Source: Chitinophagaceae bacterium (GTDB lineage: Bacteria > Bacteroidota > Bacteroidia > Chitinophagales > Chitinophagaceae). Taken from it: a stretch of DNA of 11,980 nucleotides. Positions 1 through 7,391 of this stretch are shown in pieces. Numbering within the stretch: the first letter of the stretch is position 1; the number at the start of each line of letters is the position of its first letter. A program made the translations under genes and the position numbers. The notes beneath the pieces were generated by a model. The model was not told the origin of the DNA. It saw only the letters and a list, made by a program, of their open reading frames with translations, and searched no databases. The DNA is taken from the NCBI GenBank assembly GCA_947481355.1, contig CANKGM010000038.1:1-11980 (forward strand), in the 5' to 3' direction.

Positions 1-1262
1 ACATGACTAGATTATGGTTGGGTGATGATCATTATAAATGGAGGGCAATGAGGTCGTTAGGGATTGGGGAAGATTATATTACGGGAAGTCAATCTGATGA
101 GAAAAAATTTCATGCATGGGCTAGAACAGTTCCTCAAACCATTCGAAATCCCCTCTTTCATTGGACTCACCTTGAATTGAAGAATTCTTTTGGCATTACC
201 GAATTCCTTAACGAGAAAACAGCTAGTAGGATATACGCACAGTGTAATGAACTTCTTTCTGATGATGCACACTCATCTAGAAAACTTATGGAGAAATACA
301 ATGTGGTCTATCAATGTTCAACTGATGATCCAATAGATGATCTTGCATATCATAAGCAAGTAGCTATCGATGATACCTGTACTTTTTCATTTGCACCTAG
401 CTTTAGGCCCGACAAATCGTTTGCTATTAATGACCCAGTAAATTTTATACATTATCTAGAGAAACTATCAGCTTCATCTGGTATAGTTATTAAAAGTATT
501 GAAGACTTGTTAGCCGCTTTACTAGTAAGGGTTGATTATTTTGCCTCTGTAGGGTGTAAAATTTCTGATCATGGATTAACGCAGATCCCAATTAAAACTG
601 AATTTACTTCCGAGTTGGCAAGTGAATTCAAGCAATATATGTCATCTAGAGGGGAGAAGCCATTTTCAAATCCTGATGCGTTTGTATTTCATGTGCTTTA
701 TTCCCTTTGTAAAATGTATCATCAAAAGGGTTGGGTTCAACAATTTCATCTAGGGGCAATACGGAATAACAATTCGAGACTTAGTGCTAAAGTGGGTGTA
801 GATGCTGGATTAGATTCGATTGGTGATTATTCGCATACTGAACGTTTATCTGCTTTGTTAAATACGCTAGATCAAACCGATGAGTTGGCTAAGACTATTT
901 TATATAATGTTAACCCTGCAGACAATGCTTCATTTGCAACTATGACAGGAAACTTTAACGATGGTTCTGCAAAAGGAAAGGTCCAATATGGAGCAGCTTG
1001 GTGGTTCCTTGATCAAAAAAATGGCATAGAACAGCATCTTGATATATTATCAGACACATGCTTGTTGTCAAACTTTATCGGAATGCTAACAGATAGCAGA
1101 AGTCTATTGTCTTACTCCCGTCATGAATATTTCAGAAGGATCTTATGCAATATGCTTGCTAATGATATGAATAAAGGGCTCATACCGAATGATGAACGCT
1201 GGATTGGTGAGCTAATTGAAAATGTTTCTTATGGCAATGCAAAAGAGTATTTCAATTTATAG
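1..1262 (+). CDS. uxaC: Uronate isomerase (glucuronate/galacturonate isomerase), 5' end cut by window
   Basis: Uronate isomerase converts D-glucuronate to D-fructuronate and D-galacturonate to D-tagaturonate in the cytoplasm, the first step of hexuronate breakdown. It is a TIM-barrel enzyme of the amidohydrolase superfamily. About 419 codons are visible. Family signatures, numbered from the ATG at position 3, are DDHYKWRAMR (8-17), HWTHLELK (53-60), STDDP (106-110), GAIRNNNSR (251-259), LDSIGD (270-275), TDSRSLLSYSRHEYFRR (363-379) and a typical C-terminus ending YGNAKEYFNL. Asp364 is the likely strand-8 metal or catalytic residue. Full-length relatives are near 470 residues, and their HxH metal motif lies about 25-30 residues before the WLxxDHYKWR segment. 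The ATG at position 3 is therefore an internal methionine, and roughly 50 residues lie to the left of the window. The gene converges on the minus-strand cluster with a 15-bp gap and no visible terminator hairpin. It has no obvious link to ethanolamine metabolism. The identification is firm. Confidence 0.95.
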   Translation, partial: MTRLWLGDDHYKWRAMRSLGIGEDYITGSQSDEKKFHAWARTVPQTIRNPLFHWTHLELKNSFGITEFLNEKTASRIYAQCNELLSDDAHSSRKLMEKYNVVYQCSTDDPIDDLAYHKQVAIDDTCTFSFAPSFRPDKSFAINDPVNFIHYLEKLSASSGIVIKSIEDLLAALLVRVDYFASVGCKISDHGLTQIPIKTEFTSELASEFKQYMSSRGEKPFSNPDAFVFHVLYSLCKMYHQKGWVQQFHLGAIRNNNSRLSAKVGVDAGLDSIGDYSHTERLSALLNTLDQTDELAKTILYNVNPADNASFATMTGNFNDGSAKGKVQYGAAWWFLDQKNGIEQHLDILSDTCLLSNFIGMLTDSRSLLSYSRHEYFRRILCNMLANDMNKGLIPNDERWIGELIENVSYGNAKEYFNL

Positions 1263-1277
1263 CTTCAGTCACATGAG

Positions 1278-3368
1278 TTATCCCCTCAAATGATATCCTT
1301 TTGGATTAGTGAAAGCTCTCAATCCTGCATGGGATAATGTAGCGCCAAATCCAGAGTGTTTTCTTCCGCTCCAAGGAAGCGCAGCGCTAACTCTATCGCA
1401 GCAATTCCAGTAAACAGTTCCAGAGTTTATCTGCTGCATCATTTTTTCAGCTCTTGCCTTATTTGATGTATATACTGCCGAAGTTAGTCCGTACTCACAG
1501 TTTTGCATCAACGTTAATGCTTCTTCATCATTATTGACTTTCATGATTCCAATGATTGGCCCAAATGATTCTTCTTTCATAACAAGCATATCATGAGTTA
1601 CATCAATCAAAACAGTTGGTTCGAAGTAATATCCTTTTCCAGGTAATCTTTTTCCACCAGTTAACAGTTTTGCACCTTTGCTAAGCGCATCAGCTACCTG
1701 TGCTTCTAGAAATGATACCTGTTCTTTTCGGCTTAATGGACCTATATATACTCCATCGTCTGTTGGCTTACCTAATTTCCACGATTGAACCTCTTTTACA
1801 AATGATTCTACATAGCTATCATAAACTTTTTCATGTACATAAATCCGTTCAACAGAGCAACAGCTTTGTCCATTGTTATAGAATGCTCCATCAGCTGTAC
1901 CAGCAGCCACTGCAGCAATATCTACAACATCATCTGCTACGTAAAGAGGATCTTTGCCGCCTAATTCACATTGACATGGAACCATTTTAGGAGCAACTTT
2001 TGAATAAATGTACTGACCTGTTTTATATGAACCTGTAAAGAAATAACCATCCAATGGCATCTCTAATAATGTATTTCCAACCTCGGCAGCGCCAATTGCA
2101 ATTTGAAATGCATTTTCAGGTACACCTGCTTTTTTTAAAAGTCTTTCAATATGTAATCCTGTTAACGTTGAGTACTCAGAAGGTTTATAAAATACAACAT
2201 TGCCTGCTAAAAGGGCAGGAATGAATACATTAGTACCAACCAAGTAAGGATAGTTCCACGCTGAAATATTACATACTATTCCTAAAGGCTCGTATGAAAT
2301 TTTTTCTTCCATCCCACTTACCTTATTCATGGTTTCGTCAGATAAATACTGTTCTGCATGCTCAGTAAGCCATTGAATTCTGGTTCTGGCCCCATTTACT
2401 TCGTTTCTAGCTTGTTGTAAGGGTTTTCCAACTTCTTCTGTTAATGTGGCTGCAAGTGTTTCAATTTCATTCTCAAGCAAACTGGAGAATGTATTGATAA
2501 TATTTACTCTTGATGCGAGTGGAGTGTTTTTCCATTGAATCATTCCGCTTTTAAGCAATAAATGCTTTTCATTAAGTGATTCTGTTGTGTCTGTATTTAA
2601 TGAAGTTATCAACTCTTCTGTTGCGGGATTAATAATATCTAATTTTTTCATTTTTGTATTTCTAATTGCTGTTAAAAATGTTTCTTTAATATTTTGTGAG
2701 AAGGGGCTTTCTTCCTTGCTTTCCATTCGCTCTGGATGCCATTGTACGCAGAGCATAAACCCTTTGTTTGATTTATCTTCAAATTCAATTCCTTCGATAG
2801 TCTTGCCATCATCAGCTAGGGCATTAATTTTCAAATTTTCTCCAAGTTGATTAGAGTCTATGGATTGATGATGTGCACTATTTATTTTACCTGAAGTGCG
2901 ATGTGTAATTTGATGTAATAGCGTATTGGGTTGGACAAACACTTCATGAAATTTGTCGAATTCATCATGTTTTTTATGAATTGCATTTTTTTCATCACCA
3001 AGATCTTGGTTGAGCTTTCCTCCTGTCAATACATTTACAAGTTGTAAGCCACGACAAATACCAAGCAAGGGTAATTTCATTAATTGCGAATAATGAAAAA
3101 TCGCAGATTCGAACTCATCCCTATTTTTCTGAAAGGAGCTAGGCATGTTATTATACAATGTAGTCCCTTCATAAAAAGAAGGATGTATATCAACTCCTCC
3201 AGTTAATACAAATCCGTCGCATGTTTGAATATCTACTAAGTTGTTATTTTCAAATGACAGATCAATTAATTCAAATTCATTTGATAGGTCAGCGGTATTA
3301 AACCAAGCTAAATAGTGTTTATGATTTGTTGTAGTGAAGCTTATGCCTATTTTCTTTTTAGCTCCCAT
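1278..3368 (-). CDS. Fusion protein: gamma-glutamyl hydrolase (PuuD-like, peptidase C26) + NAD(P)-dependent aldehyde dehydrogenase
   Basis: This is a single 696-residue reading frame with two complete enzyme domains. Residues 1 to about 236 are a class I glutamine-amidotransferase-like gamma-glutamyl hydrolase. It has GGVD (57-60), nucleophile Cys105 in GICRG, HHQS (166-169) and catalytic His211 with Glu213 in QWHPE. Residues 243-696 are an aldehyde dehydrogenase with NISAWNYP (367-374, Asn367 and Trp371), Lys395 in YKPSE, FTGS (444-447), Glu468 in ELGGKDP and catalytic Cys503 in NNGQSC. No catalytic residue is missing in either half. The inferred role is the last two steps of gamma-glutamylated amine breakdown: oxidise the gamma-glutamyl aldehyde to gamma-glutamylglycine, then hydrolyse it to glutamate and glycine. 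No export signal is seen, so it is probably cytoplasmic. The start lies 4 bases after the alcohol dehydrogenase stop; AGAGGG abuts the ATG with no spacer, and no better in-frame start follows. The two domains are normally separate genes. An in-frame ATG at residue 240 (base 2651) sits exactly where a free-standing aldehyde dehydrogenase would begin. Confidence 0.9.
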   Translation of the reverse strand: MGAKKKIGISFTTTNHKHYLAWFNTADLSNEFELIDLSFENNNLVDIQTCDGFVLTGGVDIHPSFYEGTTLYNNMPSSFQKNRDEFESAIFHYSQLMKLPLLGICRGLQLVNVLTGGKLNQDLGDEKNAIHKKHDEFDKFHEVFVQPNTLLHQITHRTSGKINSAHHQSIDSNQLGENLKINALADDGKTIEGIEFEDKSNKGFMLCVQWHPERMESKEESPFSQNIKETFLTAIRNTKMKKLDIINPATEELITSLNTDTTESLNEKHLLLKSGMIQWKNTPLASRVNIINTFSSLLENEIETLAATLTEEVGKPLQQARNEVNGARTRIQWLTEHAEQYLSDETMNKVSGMEEKISYEPLGIVCNISAWNYPYLVGTNVFIPALLAGNVVFYKPSEYSTLTGLHIERLLKKAGVPENAFQIAIGAAEVGNTLLEMPLDGYFFTGSYKTGQYIYSKVAPKMVPCQCELGGKDPLYVADDVVDIAAVAAGTADGAFYNNGQSCCSVERIYVHEKVYDSYVESFVKEVQSWKLGKPTDDGVYIGPLSRKEQVSFLEAQVADALSKGAKLLTGGKRLPGKGYYFEPTVLIDVTHDMLVMKEESFGPIIGIMKVNNDEEALTLMQNCEYGLTSAVYTSNKARAEKMMQQINSGTVYWNCCDRVSAALPWSGRKHSGFGATLSHAGLRAFTNPKGYHLRG

Positions 3369-3372
3369 CCCT

Positions 3373-4521
3373 CTATAGCGCTTTAAGATAAAGTGATTTG
3401 AAATTCTCTCTACTTACCGGTTTTGGATTGTTCGGATGTGCGAAATCTGCAAAAGCAAGATCAGCTAAAGTTTCAATATGCTCAGGTTTAACTCCAATAG
3501 CACTAAGTTTATGCGGCATGCCAACACGTGTGTTCAAATCAAATAAATAATCTACAACACCTTGGCCATTTTCTTCTTTTAAGTCAAGTGTTTTCGAAAT
3601 GCGTTTGAATTTTTCTTCATTTCCTTCGATATTAAATTCCATGCCGTAAGGTAGATTTATTGCATTGGCAAGTCCGTGATGCGTATCAAGTAAGGAAGAG
3701 AGTGGATGCGCCAATGAATGTACTACGCCTAGGCCTTTTTGAAAGGCTACTGCACCCATTAACGAAGCGATTAACATATTGCTTCTTGACTCAAGGTCTG
3801 GTTTGTTTACCGCAGTTTCTAATGATTTTGCTATTAAGGAGATGCCTTCCAATGCTATACCCTCACAAAGTGGATGAGGCATTTTAGCTATGTATGCTTC
3901 CATATTATGTGTTAATGCATCCATGCCTGTTGCTGCTGTAACGGCAGGAGGTAACTCCATAGTTAACATGGGATCTGCAAAAACTATTTTTGCAAGTAGT
4001 TTTGGCGCGAATAGTATTTTTTTCTGATGTGTTATATCATCTGCAATGATTGCACTTCTGCCTACTTCACTTCCTGTTCCAGCTGTAGTTGGAATAGTAA
4101 TGAAATGAGGCACATCATTTGTTACATAAACATCTCCCCCTATTAAATCATCATACTTAAATAAATCTTCTCTATGATTTATTCTCAGTACGATTGCTCT
4201 TGCAACATCTAGTGCTGCACCACCGCCGATTCCTATTATAGAATCTCTGTCTGTGGAATCAAAAGCATCTCCACCTTTATAAACGTCCGACTTAACTGGA
4301 TTTTTATGGATATCAGAAAAAACTTCTACCGATATGCCTTTGCTAATTAAGTCTGATAAAATTTCTTTGAAAAATCCAAGTTGACATACCACAGGATCAC
4401 TAACGATAAGTGGTCTTTGTAGATTATTTGCTTTTAAATAGCTAGCTAATTCTTTTACTGCACCTTCTCCGAAACGTATGGTAGTAGGAAAATTGTACTG
4501 ATACACTTTGTCAAATCTCAT
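3373..4521 (-). CDS. Iron-containing (group III) alcohol dehydrogenase
   Basis: This 382-residue cytoplasmic NAD(P)-dependent oxidoreductase belongs to the FucO/AdhB-type iron alcohol dehydrogenases and has the usual length. The N-terminal nucleotide-binding half shows GIGGGAALDVAR (97-108), a variant of the GGGSxxDxAK motif, and TIPTTAGTGSEV (142-153). The metal site is complete when aligned on FucO: Asp201 and His205 in MDALTHNMEAY, His268 in VVHSLAHPL and His282 in THHGLAN. His272 matches the conserved active-site histidine. The inferred role is oxidation of the terminal hydroxyl of gamma-glutamylethanolamide to the aldehyde, which the downstream fusion protein would then take. This is the step where the putrescine pathway uses the amine oxidase PuuB, so an alcohol dehydrogenase here argues for an amino-alcohol substrate. 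It follows the ligase gene by 31 bases and precedes the fusion gene by 4, so it is very likely co-transcribed. The family is certain; the substrate is inferred from context. Confidence 0.9.
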   Translation of the reverse strand: MRFDKVYQYNFPTTIRFGEGAVKELASYLKANNLQRPLIVSDPVVCQLGFFKEILSDLISKGISVEVFSDIHKNPVKSDVYKGGDAFDSTDRDSIIGIGGGAALDVARAIVLRINHREDLFKYDDLIGGDVYVTNDVPHFITIPTTAGTGSEVGRSAIIADDITHQKKILFAPKLLAKIVFADPMLTMELPPAVTAATGMDALTHNMEAYIAKMPHPLCEGIALEGISLIAKSLETAVNKPDLESRSNMLIASLMGAVAFQKGLGVVHSLAHPLSSLLDTHHGLANAINLPYGMEFNIEGNEEKFKRISKTLDLKEENGQGVVDYLFDLNTRVGMPHKLSAIGVKPEHIETLADLAFADFAHPNNPKPVSRENFKSLYLKAL

Positions 4522-4552
4522 CGCTTTTATTTTAATAGTTATTAGGATTCAA

Positions 4553-5911
4553 TTATATAATTTCGAAATACCTTCTGTATTCCCAGTCTGTCACTGATTT
4601 TAAGTGTTGCTTCCATTCCCACTCTCTAGTCATGGTGAAATGATTTACAAAAGCCTCTCCAAATAATTCTTTAGCTATTGAAGAGCTCTTCATCTGATTT
4701 GTTGCTTCAATCAATGTGGTCGGAATTGTTCCATTTGAATAATCTCTATATCCATTTCCAACCGTAGCTGGTTGTTTGAGTTTCAATTTATTTTTAATTC
4801 CATATAAGCCAGCAGCTAAGCAAGCAGACATGGCCAAGTAAGGGTTTACATCAGATCCTATAACTCTAGTTTCAATTCGTGCAGCATTGGCACTACCCGT
4901 TAATGCTCTTAGTGCTACGGTTCTATTATCTAATCCCCACGTGATGGTTGTAGGAGCCCATGCTCCTTCAACTAAACGTTTATAACTGTTTATTGTTGGG
5001 GCAAACATAGGAAGTATATGAGGCAAGCAATGTAATTGTCCGGCTATGTAGCTTTTGGCTGTTTCGCTGAGGTGCATTTTATCTTTTTCATCATAAAAAA
5101 GATTTTTCTTTTCTGCTTTGTCCCAAAGACTTTGGTGTACATGTCCTCCGCATCCAGGAAGGTTTTCATTTATTTTGGCCATGAACGTAGCCATAACACC
5201 ATGTTTGTATGCGATTTCTTTTACAGCTGTTTTGAATAAGACTGCGCGATCAGCTGATTCAAGAATTCCGGCATGGGTAATAGCTGCTTCATAGGTACCC
5301 GGACCAGTTTCTGTATGCAATCCTTCAATGGGAATATTGAACTTTGTCAGTAAATCAAATAGATCAGAAAAGAAACCATTTTCAAGTGTTGTTCGTAGGA
5401 TTGAATACCCAAACATTCCTGGTGTCAATGGATTTAAATTTCTAAATTGTTTTTCATTTGCAGACTGTGGAGTTTCTGCAAAATTGAACCACTCAAACTC
5501 TTGTGCAAAAATGGGAGCAAAACCCATTTTATTCGCATCAGCTAGTTTACCTTTTAGTAGTTGTCTTGGACAATAGGTTGCTGGTTTACCTGATGCATCG
5601 TTAAGTTCGCCTAAAAAAAATGGAATATCATTTTCCCAGGGGATCGTTCTGAATGTATTTATATCCAAAACAGCAGGGCTATCTGGGAATCCGTTTTTCC
5701 ATCCTGTTACAGAGTCTTTTTCATATAAAACATCGCTTGAGTCCCATCCAAAGATAACATCACAAAAACTCATGCCTTTTTCGATAACAGAGGAAAATTT
5801 TTCAGCTGAAATGTATTTTCCACGAAGAATCCCATCAATATCTGTAACAGCAAGTTTTACCCTTCCCGATGGATGGTTTTTGACGTATTGTAAGATTTCT
5901 TTTTTTGTCAT
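4553..5911 (-). CDS. Glutamine-synthetase-like gamma-glutamylamine ligase (likely gamma-glutamylethanolamide synthetase)
   Basis: This 452-residue ATP-dependent ligase has the glutamine synthetase fold. Metal and substrate motifs are intact: EFEWF (138-142, Glu138 and Glu140), ETGPGTYEAA (201-210, Glu201 and Glu208), GGHVHQS (255-261, the usual HVHxS), NSYKRLV (308-314) and ARIETR (344-349). It departs from housekeeping glutamine synthetase where that enzyme has a KRLVPGYEAP-type segment: here residues 311-320 read KRLVEGAWAP, followed by ITWGLDNRT. No adenylylation-site tyrosine segment is evident. This kind of divergence occurs in PuuA, IpuC and GlnA4-like enzymes that join glutamate to an amine other than ammonia. 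The inferred reaction is glutamate + ethanolamine + ATP giving gamma-glutamylethanolamide. The gene lies 33 bases after an ethanolamine-type permease and 31 before an alcohol dehydrogenase, supporting a catabolic role and not ammonia assimilation. The family is certain; the substrate is not proven. Confidence 0.88.
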   Translation of the reverse strand: MTKKEILQYVKNHPSGRVKLAVTDIDGILRGKYISAEKFSSVIEKGMSFCDVIFGWDSSDVLYEKDSVTGWKNGFPDSPAVLDINTFRTIPWENDIPFFLGELNDASGKPATYCPRQLLKGKLADANKMGFAPIFAQEFEWFNFAETPQSANEKQFRNLNPLTPGMFGYSILRTTLENGFFSDLFDLLTKFNIPIEGLHTETGPGTYEAAITHAGILESADRAVLFKTAVKEIAYKHGVMATFMAKINENLPGCGGHVHQSLWDKAEKKNLFYDEKDKMHLSETAKSYIAGQLHCLPHILPMFAPTINSYKRLVEGAWAPTTITWGLDNRTVALRALTGSANAARIETRVIGSDVNPYLAMSACLAAGLYGIKNKLKLKQPATVGNGYRDYSNGTIPTTLIEATNQMKSSSIAKELFGEAFVNHFTMTREWEWKQHLKSVTDWEYRRYFEII

Positions 5912-5944
5912 GATTCAATTTAAGATATAAAAAATTAAGATTTA

Positions 5945-7267
5945 TTATGGCTTTCTGAGCATTTTGAATGCTATAAATGAAGCTAAAATTAGGATTAAAT
6001 AAATTCCTGCAAGTATTGGGTTAAAAATTGTCATAGCAATGAATGCACAAACCGCAATAATCAGTGCGATTATAGGTGAGACGGGGTAAAAAGGCACTTT
6101 AAATGGTCTTTTCAATAAGGGTTCTTTTTTTCTAAGTTGTATCACAGCAACCATTGAAATGGCATAAAGTGTTAGTGCACCAAAGACTGACATGGTTATT
6201 ATTTCTGCAGTCTTTCCAGTTAGAAGTGCAATAATTCCAATTACCATGTTGAAAATAAGTGCATTGGAAGGAGTGCTATATTTTGTATGAATTTTTCCTA
6301 AACGTTCAGGGGCGTATTTCACTTTCCCAAATTCATAGGTTGATCTTCCTGCTGCAAGGATAAGTCCATGGAATGACGCTACAATTCCAAATAATCCTAC
6401 TGTTATGAGAATGTGGTATAAGTAATTGTCGTTTCCAACAATTTTGGCCATGGCCAAAGGAAGTGGGGAGTCTGATGCACTACCATCTTGTTTATACACG
6501 ATATTCTCCCAACCTGAGACGCCTATTGAACTAACAAAAACAAGTATGCAAAGTATAACAAGCGTTAAAATAGCAGATCCAAATCCAATCAGAATAGTTC
6601 GTTGTGGTTTAATGGTTTCTTCTGCAACGTTTGCAACACCCTCTATTCCAAGAAAAAACCAGATAGCAAATGGGATGGCAGCAAAAATACCAGATATGCC
6701 ATGGGGAAGTGGATTCTGTTGAAGATGACTTAATTTAAAATGCGGTAACGTTACACCAGCAAAAAGAAGGAGTTCTCCTACCGCAAAAATAGTAATGATT
6801 AGCTCAAACATCGCGGCAGCTTTTACGCCTCTAATATTCAAATAAGTAAAAATAAAGTAGCTAAATATGGCAATGGCAGTGATTGGGATCTGAGGGAAAA
6901 ATAAATTGAAGTACGCTCCAATGGCAAAAGCAATGGCAGGTGGGGCAAACATGAATTCGATGTTTTGAGCCATACCTGCAATAAATCCTATATCTTTTCC
7001 CAAAGCTCTAGTAGCATAATCAAAACCTCCACCAGCTTTTGGTATGGCGGCAGCCAATTCAGTATAACTAAATGTAAAGGTTACATACATGACGATGATG
7101 AACCCAGTAGCTATAGCTAATCCTAATGTGCCACCTTTTTCTAGACCAAGATTCCATCCAAAATACATGCCAGATATCACATATCCAACTCCTAATCCCC
7201 AAAGCATAATAGGGGTAAGGCTTTTCTTTAGTCCCTGTTCAGTTGTCTGAGGAATATCTTGTGCCAT
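5945..7267 (-). CDS. APC-family permease, ethanolamine permease type
   Basis: This 440-residue inner-membrane transporter of the amino acid-polyamine-organocation superfamily has about 12 hydrophobic segments, beginning near residues 19, 46, 92, 129, 153, 192, 224, 282, 334, 358, 397 and 417. Recognisable features are GMYFGWNLGLEKGG (33-46), FTFSYTELAAAIPKAGGGFDY (64-84, which includes the E-L-x3-I/F-P-x2-G-G signature of the superfamily), EFMFAPPAIAFAIGAY (104-119), and FFLGIEGVANVAEE (204-217). The combination of MYFGWNLGL, PKAGGxFDYA and EFxFAPPAIAxAIGAY is what I associate with the ethanolamine permease subgroup (Eat). It probably imports ethanolamine by proton symport. It is the first gene of the cluster and lies 33 bases before the glutamylating ligase. 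A perfect 8-bp inverted repeat covers its start codon. The APC family is certain; ethanolamine as substrate is likely from motif resemblance plus neighbours. Confidence 0.88.
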   Translation of the reverse strand: MAQDIPQTTEQGLKKSLTPIMLWGLGVGYVISGMYFGWNLGLEKGGTLGLAIATGFIIVMYVTFTFSYTELAAAIPKAGGGFDYATRALGKDIGFIAGMAQNIEFMFAPPAIAFAIGAYFNLFFPQIPITAIAIFSYFIFTYLNIRGVKAAAMFELIITIFAVGELLLFAGVTLPHFKLSHLQQNPLPHGISGIFAAIPFAIWFFLGIEGVANVAEETIKPQRTILIGFGSAILTLVILCILVFVSSIGVSGWENIVYKQDGSASDSPLPLAMAKIVGNDNYLYHILITVGLFGIVASFHGLILAAGRSTYEFGKVKYAPERLGKIHTKYSTPSNALIFNMVIGIIALLTGKTAEIITMSVFGALTLYAISMVAVIQLRKKEPLLKRPFKVPFYPVSPIIALIIAVCAFIAMTIFNPILAGIYLILILASFIAFKMLRKP

Positions 7268-7286
7268 CTTGTTAAGGTTGGCACAA
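7259..7286. promoter_or_regulatory. Perfect 8-bp inverted repeat over the permease start codon
   Basis: The plus strand reads TTGTGCCA (7259-7266), 12 bases, then TGGCACAA (7279-7286); the arms are exact reverse complements. The permease ATG (7267-7265 on the minus strand) falls at the edge of one arm. In the mRNA the repeat would fold into a hairpin holding the UG of the start codon in the stem, 12-nt loop included. It could be a dimeric repressor operator or a translation-controlling hairpin. The dyad is seen directly; its function is conjecture, and part of it is constrained by coding sequence. Confidence 0.4.
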
Positions 7287-7391
7287 TTTAAGAATTATTG
7301 CTCGGACACTACGATAATAGACTCATTGTTTTCATGAAGAAGTTCATCTTTTGTGTAGAAAAAAATTTCAAAGTTTAAGATTTTGATATTC

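Larger units (their letters stand above)
1278..7267 (-). other. Predicted four-gene ethanolamine gamma-glutamylation operon
   Basis: The permease, ligase, alcohol dehydrogenase and hydrolase-aldehyde dehydrogenase genes run in one direction with gaps of 33, 31 and 4 bases and no terminator-like hairpin between them, so a single transcript is likely. Gene order nearly follows pathway order: uptake, glutamylation, alcohol oxidation, then aldehyde oxidation and hydrolysis. The promoter should lie in the 124-base gap 7268-7391 or further upstream. I found no convincing Bacteroidota-type TAnnTTTG element in that gap. No EutB/EutC ammonia lyase, cobalamin enzyme or microcompartment gene is present. 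The operon structure and pathway are inferences from spacing and gene families. Confidence 0.75.

Noticed and set aside
3..5. ATG at position 3 as the start of uxaC
   Set aside because: The protein from this ATG lacks the N-terminal HxH region and is about 50 residues short of the family, and the conserved WLxxDHYKWR block begins almost at once, so the true start is left of the window.
1263..1277. Bidirectional terminator between uxaC and the fusion gene
   Set aside because: The 15-base gap and its flanks show no GC-rich hairpin or T-run.
1700..1990. Plus-strand open frame of 96 codons inside the aldehyde dehydrogenase region, and similar antisense frames elsewhere
   Set aside because: They lie wholly within well-supported genes, show no family motifs and have composition expected of antisense shadows.
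1278..7267. Classical Puu putrescine catabolism operon
   Set aside because: There is no PuuB-type amine oxidase, an alcohol dehydrogenase takes its place, and the permease resembles ethanolamine permeases more than PuuP. Putrescine is not fully excluded.
7309..7347. 12-codon minus-strand open frame (MNFFMKTMSLLS) upstream of the permease, as a leader peptide
   Set aside because: It is very short, has no supporting start signal, and no attenuator hairpin follows it; chance explains it in AT-rich DNA.
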